Shown here in pieces: positions 55,797 through 64,000 of a DNA stretch of 64,000 nt; the first letter of the stretch is position 1; every line of letters starts with the position of its first letter. Both the position numbers and the translations under genes were made by a program. The notes beneath the pieces are model-generated. The model did no database searches. It saw only the letters and a program-made list of their open reading frames with translations, and was not told the origin of the DNA. The stretch lies in the NCBI RefSeq assembly GCF_000237925.1, contig NW_017386124.1:62001-126000 (forward strand), in the 5' to 3' direction. The DNA is from Schistosoma mansoni (lineage: Eukaryota > Platyhelminthes > Trematoda > Strigeidida > Schistosomatidae).

Positions 55797-58267
55797 ATAC
55801 AAACCATTACCTTTTCTTGGTAGATGTAGCTTCTGTGTGTACATTAAACGCAGATGAACCAGCTATAATCCACACAGCCTAATTTTAGGGAATCTATTGG
55901 TTTTGCTTGTCATAAATAACTTCGTTTGGTGTTTCACAAATCTCTTTGTATGTTTGAGTATGACAGACTCGGTTACATAAAACTGGAACCTGATTTTTCA
56001 GGCATTGCAAATATAGTTTATGGATGCTGATGTTGTGGGAGCAATAGTTCACATACACGTTAGCCAACATACATTTTCAATCTCTTTCCATATTTCATAA
56101 TGTGAAACAAGTAGTTCGCTTCACACATGCCACCACTAAATTTAGACTTATAATGTTAAGTTTAATTAAACACCTAGGTCCGTAATAAAATCATTTTATA
56201 TAGATGTTTTATTACTTTGTCAACAGAAACACTTTCCGCACTAATACGTACCAGCTCTTCTAATCATAAAGACGGTTCGACCCAACTTATTGTTTCTCAG
56301 CAAATGAAAATGGATGACTTTATATAACCAGTTTGAAATTTTAGGAGCGCGTTTATCTTGGGAGTTTATTCTTCAGAGCACAGGACGTGGTAAAATTTTA
56401 CCACATTCGGTGTTGGATTTGTAGACTGTAGTCTCAGTGTCAAAAAAACATAAGAACTAAAACTTAATATGGACTATAAGTGGTTAAAAATTTATAACTT
56501 TTAATCAAAATGTCTTAATACACAAAGCCAGTTTATAGCAGTTCTCAAACATTAGTACAGTACCACTCAGCTACAATGTCACGTTTTACAACGGTCGTTT
56601 CAAATCCCAGTACTATGTTGAGATATATTTGATAGTTCAATACTGTGACATGTAATCATCCCACTATACATTAATACTCCGTTTAGAAACAGAGGGTAAC
56701 GAATGTATATGAAAAATAAGCCGGTCTTATCGTAAACCCATCCATCTTACGTTCAACAAGAAAACACGTTATCGGAGTTTGATATATCTTAATTACTGCT
56801 TTTTACATTTAAACAATAGATAAGTCTTCACTTTCGTTTAAAGGGAGATTTGCACTGACAGGTTTTAATTGTTAATGCGAGATATCAGATTAGGTTTCAT
56901 GCGTCAATGAAGCTAAAGTGTTTGCCATCAAATGAGTAGACCATGTTGTAACCGAAAGAAATGGACACTAAATCTGATAAGTAAGAGATTTTATATATGT
57001 CCCGTTACAGTATCGCAGTGAAGTAAACAAATAAACATCTGATTATAGTAGTAACATAGGATTTCGTTTCATGAAGTTTCATACGAGCATAGACAATGAT
57101 GGTTGGAAAACGAACTACCTACACATATAGTTATAGCGATTGGAGAAAAAAATAAAGTAAGTAAATATACCCAAATAGTACATGGATTTGTTGGTTATAT
57201 GTTGCTGCTGTTCAGGCTGTATTAGCTTCTTTTTTTATGACCGGTAAGACGTCAGGAATCTGCTGCAACAGTAAATGAATTTGGTCAAGAGAAAAAACAA
57301 TGGCAAACTTATATTTGCAGTCTACCTTTGCCACGAATTTTAGCATATAGAGTTCACTGTAAAAAATTAAAGTGAACTCCCAGTTACCCTGAAGCAGTTC
57401 ATTAAGCGTTTAAAATCATTAAGTTCCATGGTGTTGTGGATGATTTATTTTATATTTTAAGAGTAATAACTTTTCGACGCTGTGAACAAACAAGACATCA
57501 ATGAGTCTTACCTGAGAGAATGATCACAATGAAACTAAAAAGCCACATTTTGCAGCCTTGATTACAAAATTCTGTCAGATTTACATAAACTAGTTACAAA
57601 AGGTATGGAAATTATGCGATGTGAAATCTAAACGACTGATTGGGACTTACACGTTGTGTGACTGTCGATTCTATATTTGCAATATTTAGGAAAATGTTAA
57701 TATTATATTTCAATTGTACCATATTAAAGTATTCGATCTTCCCCCCAAATCCGTTGACATGTTCACTTACTAAAAAGCCTTATCAGAAGAAACTGTTTAT
57801 TTTGAATATTAAATTTACTGACACATTAACTTGGAAGAACAGGATGAGACCTTCTTGACTGAACTTTTCTTAAAAAACAAAACAATTAACTGCTTTTTGG
57901 TTTTGCAGTGGCTTCACAGACTGAAGTTAATTATTCACGAAAACTACTTTGCACTTTCCACTTAAGTTAGTACTTAACGAAGTTTCACTAGTGACTAATT
58001 CCAAGATAATTTTTTTAAAACAAGTATTTGCTGAAAAAAAGCTTTGACAATCAAAAGTAATAAATTAGTGTGAGATTTAGCTTATGAGTAGTCATCTGAC
58101 ATAAGTGTTAAGTACTTAAGGCTAGTAATACCATAGAGTTTATATTTTCCAGTTTCAGGTGTAATTATTACATTTTCCGCTTCAATTCGATTTTAAGTGT
58201 CAAAAGATGAAATTTGCTGGAAAACTTACATTTCGCAACCGAAAACTATAGGTATTAGGTATATATA
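55797..58267. other. AT-rich intergenic DNA, nothing recognised
   Basis: Frame 57640-57858 has no family resemblance. No repeat partner in the window. Confidence 0.45.
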
Positions 58268-58360
58268 TACATAAACATTGGTATAAACAGGCACACAAAT
58301 CGTTTGATATGTGTGAGGGCTAGAATACTGCCCGAGCGCCCAAACTGAAGCAAGGTTCTT
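58268..58360 (-). mobile_element. family A retroposon, 3' fragment A5
   Basis: On the - strand it matches the last part of family A (CTTCAGTTTGGGCGCTCGGG, then the CCTCACACA and ACCAATGTTTATGT blocks). Confidence 0.6.
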
Positions 58361-58399
58361 CATTATATGTAAAAAAATTTACTTTCCGGTGATAAAATC

Positions 58400-59390
58400 A
58401 ATGTAGTACTACATAAAGACGTGTATCCCCATAATTTAGAGTTCTTACAGAGCCGTTTAGCCGAACAGCACAAAGTCGACTGTTAACAGGGACCCATACT
58501 CATAGTGCTTGTTCTGTCCTCACATTTAGTGCTATGCCTACACCCGACAGTATACGATAACTTGCCTTTGGGTCATCAAATAGATGAATAGTATGTCTTA
58601 TCGGCTCCCTGTTTTGGCTAGATGAGGACAAGTGAATGACCACACTAGGATACAGCATGCATCCATAGTAAGAGATTCTAGGGTTTTAGCCAAGTGGACC
58701 AGCTGGCCGATTTGATATAGGGTACAATCAAAACTTAAAGTTATATGCTAATGGAAGTGTTACACGTGTTATTTGATCGTTTGATTTACGTCACTTTTCG
58801 GTCGCCCATATCGTGGAAGGGTTTTTCTAGAGGTACCTGAAGAGGAAATAGGGCTATAGTTGGTGTTAGTGACCTGAGAGCGTGACCGTATTGCCTAAGC
58901 GACAACTGCTTGAGTCCGGTCACACACGACCATTTTTTTCAATAATTTTCGTATTCATTCCGTACTTGTTGAGACCTTGCCGCCGGAGACGGATATCCGT
59001 GGGATAAGGCAAAGTGTGTTTTTTTAGCATTAACCTTTTCTAACCCTACTTTTGCTTGTGAGAAAGTAGTATCACTGTTATGCTGGTTGTCTGAAGAAAA
59101 CACCTTACTGCCGTCATATCCCTGCACAGTCAGTAGTACGACTTCACCCTCGAACCTTGGGTTTGTAGCTTTCAGTCTTACCACTCTTCAACCGACCTGT
59201 TTGGCATAGCGGGACCTTGAGGAACGATAGTTCCAAATAGTATAGCTCGACCGGTTCATTACGATAGGCAAGCCCGACCACTACATCAAGTTAGCAGTAA
59301 CAATCGGGTTCCATGTGAGACCCGAAAAATACTTGGGGATATTTCACAAATTTAATAGCATTACGATGAAAACTTGATGAAGTGAAGATT
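58400..59390. repeat. GC-shifted block, probable unidentified repeat
   Basis: Noticeably GC-richer than its surroundings, with no partner in this window. It lies between a family A fragment and repeat D. It has the look of a decayed retroelement read antisense, but I cannot name a domain. Confidence 0.3.
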
Positions 59391-59395
59391 ATTGA

Positions 59396-59872
59396 AAAAG
59401 ACCTCTCTACCCAAATCCTCCTGTTCATCCAACCAACAGTGAAGTTCTAAGGAGAGGAGCATATAAAACTAAGTGCCGTTGCATTTCACTACAACTAGCT
59501 AAAATATTTAAACTAAAAGGGACATATGATAGTTAGACATGTTCATTTTATGAACAATCTTGTGGCGGAAGATTATTTTATACATAAGCTATTCTGCGGA
59601 AACCAGTAGCTTCTTACTCATGAAAGTACCCTATGGTTGTTTCTAATCCGAAGGTAATGCAGACACACAAATCATGCTGAGGCAGCCAAATGCTATAAAT
59701 AAATGACTACCTACTTGGTAGAATTTAACAGAGGAAGACTATGAAGCAAAATATGATATGCAATCATGTCGTTTTTGGTTTTATAACAAGTTATTAAACA
59801 AATAGCGAGGACCAAAAAGGAGTGGTGATCCATGTTATTGAAAGTATGATTAAGCAGCGCACATGTAGTTTA
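59396..59872 (+). repeat. dispersed repeat D, copy 2
   Basis: Same orientation and nearly same length as 5503-5978; differences are mostly single bases. See copy 1. Confidence 0.78.
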
Positions 59873-60617
59873 GTCAGTTCGTAATTTTCACTTTACTCAT
59901 ATTGACGATGATTATTTCTTAAGGCCTAACGTAAAACTAATGAAAACAATCTTTTTGGAAAATGCTAATTACTGGGCATGAAACGTTGAGCTATTTCAGA
60001 ATAAAAACTAATTAATGACAGCAGTGAGTGTTTATCCTATGTCATGGATCCATCGGAATTTAAAATTATTAACAGTACGTTAAGCAAATGTCTCGCATCA
60101 CAGTTTATGATTTTAAGCCCAATTCATGGTTTCGGTACGTACCCTTGAGCCTTAAATTACTATAGAATTTATCCGAATTCATTGATTTTAAGGATTGGGT
60201 TAAATAATATCACCATCACGAAGACTACATTCGGACTCAATATGTTTTTGATGCAACTACATATTTATATTCTACAAAGTGTAAACATAATACACTTGAG
60301 TGTTTTGTTGTGACCGAAGGGGAAGACACTTAAGTACGATCTGAGGAGTCAGTTATCTTCGGTCATTTTTTTACTCAGTATGTAGAAAGCAACTTTAAAC
60401 AACAAGAGAGATGAGAAATGAGAATTCAATAAAATTTCAAATATCTGAACATCCTATTATTTGATTTCAATTTATCTCTAGTTTATATGATATTTCCTTA
60501 TTTTTTAATTACATTTAAATATCGTTTTTCATGCATACCAGCCGAAAGTAACTCCACAGTTATCCCAGTTACTGAATAATCTATTTTTAAACATATTGGA
60601 GAACAGGTAAAAGCTTT
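59873..60617. other. AT-rich DNA downstream of CDC6, nothing recognised
   Basis: No supported feature apart from the candidate poly(A) signal at its right edge. Confidence 0.45.
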
Positions 60618-60623
60618 TTTATT
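60618..60623 (-). promoter_or_regulatory. candidate CDC6 poly(A) signal
   Basis: AATAAA on the - strand, 214 bp downstream of the CDC6 stop codon. It is a plausible distance but a chance match is possible. Confidence 0.3.
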
Positions 60624-60836
60624 TCATAAGTGCTTAGATTACAAAAATACTTGTCAAAGACTTCATAAAAAGTGTAAAAATACGATTTTATCTGTAATGA
60701 AAACAACAAAGTACTGTCGAATTTAGATCAAAACACCTACATAGAAAAGGTTATACGAAATAAGAGCACGTTTAATTAGTTCAACAGTGAAACAGATGGA
60801 TAAATATATACAAATAAATTACGATGAAATACAAAA

Positions 60837-61238
60837 TTACTTTTCTAATTTTATATCCATTACTGATGACAGCAGGAAATCGTCCATGAAAGCTTGTTGG
60901 ACACCATTATCATCTAAACGTAATCGGATACGTCTTAAACGTGCTGGTGTACCCACTGTAGCTTTAACTGAATAACGCGGACCAGTAAGTTGAATAAATC
61001 CACGAGAATCAAGCAGATCGCACACAGCAGAGAGTTCAGATTCATTTAAACTTATAATTTGTTTTTTCTTACATATAAGAATGTACGTGTCATAAAGTAG
61101 GCTAAACGATAATTCACGCAGACATTTCTGTTTTCTTAACAAAAGACAGCTAGCCAGTAGAAGCTTATGGTGTAATGGCAGCTCAGAGCCATTAGTAGTA
61201 TTATCGCCACTAAACGATTTAACAGGAAGAGAATCAAC
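60837..61238 (-). CDS. CDC6: CDC6 last exon (winged-helix domain, stop)
   Basis: 133 codons plus TAA, acceptor CTTATCAG. Encodes the end of the AAA+ lid and the C-terminal winged helix. Confidence 0.83.
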   Translation of the reverse strand, partial: VDSLPVKSFSGDNTTNGSELPLHHKLLLASCLLLRKQKCLRELSFSLLYDTYILICKKKQIISLNESELSAVCDLLDSRGFIQLTGPRYSVKATVGTPARLRRIRLRLDDNGVQQAFMDDFLLSSVMDIKLEK

Positions 61239-63401
61239 CTGATAAGAATGAAAAAAGATTAAATCGAATTACCCTGAGATATAAAACAAAGATAATACAG
61301 ATGTTAGACAAAAGAGAAAAATTCAGACGACTAAACATGGAAGTAATATTTATGTGAACTGATTAAAAAATTTCAAGACCATATTTAGTTTAAAAGTGCT
61401 GTTTGAGTTCTATCGATTTATAAAATTGACTGTTATGAATAAGCCAAACGATAGGATACTGTCATCCATTATATATTTTAGTGATACATATCTGAAGAAC
61501 ATTATCAACAAGAACCAAGCCTTTAAACTATTAGTATTTACCAACAAGATATCACAAAATTCGGACAACTCAGGGGTGTTACTTTTGTTTGCGTTCATTT
61601 GTATTAACAAGCATGAAATGTGGATTAAAGGTTTACTGATAATTGCTTGAACATGAAAGTAAATTTTTAAAGAAAACAAACTCAGTTGGTTAACACAAGC
61701 AGTGTATATGCTTTATGTCATAATATCGAAGATTGGTAGAATAACAATAATAACCGAACTCCATCTGCTCTGAACCATTTAATCACTTATGATAAATTGT
61801 AAGTAGGTAGCTAGTTTTGATAATAAATTATTCAGAAAAATAAGGAATGAAACCATTTCATTCCACAGTTGTCATATTTGGTTAACGAATCGAGTTGTTA
61901 TTAAACTTACAATTATGACTGATAGATATATAAACGAAAATCAAGAAGTCAAAGAAATTTTGTAAAACAAGACGCTGGGTCAGAATGATCGATGTTTAGA
62001 GCTAGGTGGAATATAAAGGAACCTCCTTAAGGAAAATGTGGATACTTCTTTATATTATCGGACTTGATAGGGCTGAAATACATGAGAAGTAATAAAGGGA
62101 GTAGACTCATATACCATTTGACTTCGGAAGTATAGTATCATAAATTATTCATTTTCAAAATGAACATGTACTTGTATTGGGTTAAATGGCCTGGTTTTTA
62201 GATCGATATCAAGAGAGCTTCTGCAGGTTGAGAACAAAAGCCCGAGAAAAGCAAGCACAACAGATCTGATAGAGGATGTAATTTTCGAAGTTCTATAACA
62301 GTTACAGTTATTAGCACCTCTTCACTGATCATATTTTCTAGCTTAAAGGAAGGATTTAATCCTATTAATTAAAATATGTCTATATTTTTTGGATTGTGTG
62401 ATAAACAAACACATCTAATTACTTAAATGTCTCTAACGCACAGGAACTAATGAAAAGCTTTTATCTAACTAGAATGAAAGTGCTGACAGTAGCTATGAAC
62501 TTTTGTTTTCACTATTTTAGCCAGTTTTATTACAGATGACGAGAAGAGTAACGTCTTCTTCTAACTTCCTTTGTAATGATCTTCCATTTAGAAAACTTGG
62601 GAACAGTATACATATAATATGATCCCGACAAGTAGATGTGCTAACAAAATATAATTTGGACATTTATAAGAAAACGGAATGCTTGGTATGGGTTAAACAC
62701 TTAATAAATACAAGATGCTGCTAGATTTATCCACGTCGACCCCTAGTAAAACAAAAAGTAGTGTCTGGACGCATCAACAAACAAAACTACATCAATCCAG
62801 GTAGTGACCAACAAAATCCGGGTACAGATGTAGGTCGGAATGGAAATAGCGAACCATGTTTAACCGTTGCATGAACAAAATCTAGTGGTTACGTATAGGA
62901 TTCAGTAGTATGCCGTTTCAAAACAAGGCCTAACCGATGATAGTAAGCAATAACTACATAATTTTAAATTTAAGACCCAATAGCGATATGATGATAGGCG
63001 ATTTATTTTTCCCAAAACATTATCTAGCAAATATTACTGTATTACGTTGTTTTCTATCTGGTAAACAAACGAGTAAGCTCTATCAACAGGTTAAAGTGTT
63101 CGGTGTCTTATTTCTAAAAAAAGATCTAGACGACAGTCTGTACTATATATCTCTATACTTTGCTAATAAGCTCAAAATACATTTCCAATATTACTTACTA
63201 CAAAACTACAGTACTCACCTGAGATTCCTTTAAAGCCCTACTTATGTGCTGGATGGAAGGTATTATGGGAGAATCAGCCACCACCTTTGAAGGAGTAAAT
63301 GCGTCAGATATGTTTTTCATTCGAACATCTTGATGGGCTAAATCAATCGCCCTCCGACATATATCTAGCGCGGTACGTGCATCCCCTGTAGAAGCAGCAA
63401 T
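60837..63401 (-). CDS. CDC6: CDC6-like replication licensing ATPase, 3' part (two exons; gene runs off the window)
   Basis: Two exons on the - strand: 63401-63219 and 61238-60837, joined in phase 0 across a 1980-bp intron. The first encodes the AAA+ sensor-2 region STGDARTALDICRRAID, close to SGDVRKALDVCRRAIE of human CDC6. The last exon encodes LPLHHKLLLASCLLL and then a winged-helix domain with LLYDTYILICKKKQ and LLDSRGFIQL, the C-terminal fold of CDC6. It ends with KLEK and TAA. CDC6 loads the MCM helicase onto ORC-marked origins. ORC1 is the main alternative, but the LPLHHKLLL and ALDICRRAI blocks fit CDC6 better. The Walker motifs and N-terminus would lie beyond 64000. The gene converges on TMEM62. 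Confidence 0.82.
61239..63218 (-). other. CDC6 intron, nothing else recognised
   Basis: Phase-0 intron with GTGAGT donor and CTTATCAG acceptor on the - strand. Frames at 61396-61650 and 62937-63233 show no resemblance to CDC6 or any family. Confidence 0.6.
63219..63401 (-). CDS. CDC6: CDC6 penultimate exon (sensor-2 region)
   Basis: 61 codons, acceptor AATTTAG and donor GTGAGT on the - strand. GDARTALDICRRA carries the sensor-2 arginine. It ends ISRALKESQ. Confidence 0.82.
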
Positions 63402-64000
63402 CTAAATTAAATATGCTGACAACATTAATACATGTTACTGGAAAGAACAGCAAACTATAATCTAACATTACATTGGAGTTTAAAAACAGTTGCTTCTTCC
63501 CTAAGAGCAGTGATCAGTGTTTGAAAGGAATATTTCAAATAAAACGTCACTGAACTGTTGAGGTAATGAGTTATTTATACAATAAGATAAATCCCTTACA
63601 TATGTTCTTAAAAAAATAGTTTTGTTTTAGGATAAGCTATACTTTACTACAAACTTCAATAGATTAATAAAAAGTACATTAGTAATAAGAAAAGGTAACT
63701 AATAAACTGGTAACCTCTCTTAAGTAGTTACCAGACATAGAATTAATTTATCTTCAACCAAGGTATTTCAAGCGTGTACATACTTTTTTCTCAAATATAT
63801 TCAGAATATTTCAGTTAGGATGAAAATGAAAATCTTGCGAAAGTCTTAACCTCTATAAAAGTAACATAGTTAACATTGTAACAATAATTAGGGTAGTAAT
63901 AAAACTAACATGCGAACGTGTGATACAGAAATATTGCTAAAGATATTGAGTGAGTATTCAAATATTGGTAGGTGATATGAGACCTGGGCTTGTAGGTTAA
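63402..64000 (-). other. CDC6 upstream intron, no further exon seen
   Basis: The exon encoding the AAA+ part before the sensor-2 block was not found here and should lie beyond 64000. Confidence 0.5.

Noticed and set aside
60787-60975. + strand frame at the CDC6 end
   Set aside because: Antisense of the CDC6 last exon.

Overview
This window is nuclear DNA of a schistosome blood fluke (genus Schistosoma, species not assignable). It is AT-rich and TE-laden. The genus call rests on three things read in the sequence: hammerhead-bearing Sm-alpha-type SINEs, RTE-clade LINEs of the SR2/Perere-3 type, and a gene whose first introns are only 33-35 bp while its later introns reach 5.8 kb, which is the known schistosome intron pattern. 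Four runs of exactly 200 N are scaffold gaps of unknown true size.

Two cellular genes are supported, and they converge. The first is a complete 14-exon TMEM62 orthologue on the + strand (16170-41935, 671 aa). It encodes a membrane-anchored calcineurin-like metallophosphoesterase with a C-terminal multi-pass region. All 13 splice junctions keep the reading frame. The second is the 3' part of CDC6, the replication-licensing AAA+ ATPase, on the - strand (60837-63401), which runs off the right edge. They are separated by about 19 kb of repeat-derived DNA.

Layout. 1-16.1 kb holds degraded mobile elements: a LINE 3' end, a hairpin-tipped LTR, a 520-bp retroposon (here 'family A'), and a long Ty3/gypsy remnant whose 3' LTR ends 81 bp before the TMEM62 start codon. 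16.2-41.9 kb is TMEM62, whose introns carry a scrambled LINE, tRNA-derived SINEs, family A copies, nested RTE insertions with clear target-site duplications, and a 415-bp inverted repeat centred on a gap. 42-60.8 kb is intergenic: a second hammerhead SINE, nested LTRs, a head-to-head SINE pair, a solo LTR, a gypsy 5' end, a transposase-like pseudogene, a second gypsy pol remnant and a dispersed repeat that also occurs at 5.5 kb. 60.8-64 kb is CDC6.

I found no clearly new cellular system. The most interesting signals are the LTR beside the TMEM62 start, two hammerhead copies with complementary defects, hammerhead-like architecture in the tRNA-derived SINE, and an LTR family with a co-varying terminal hairpin. 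Family names and homologies come from recalled protein and repeat families, not from a database search.
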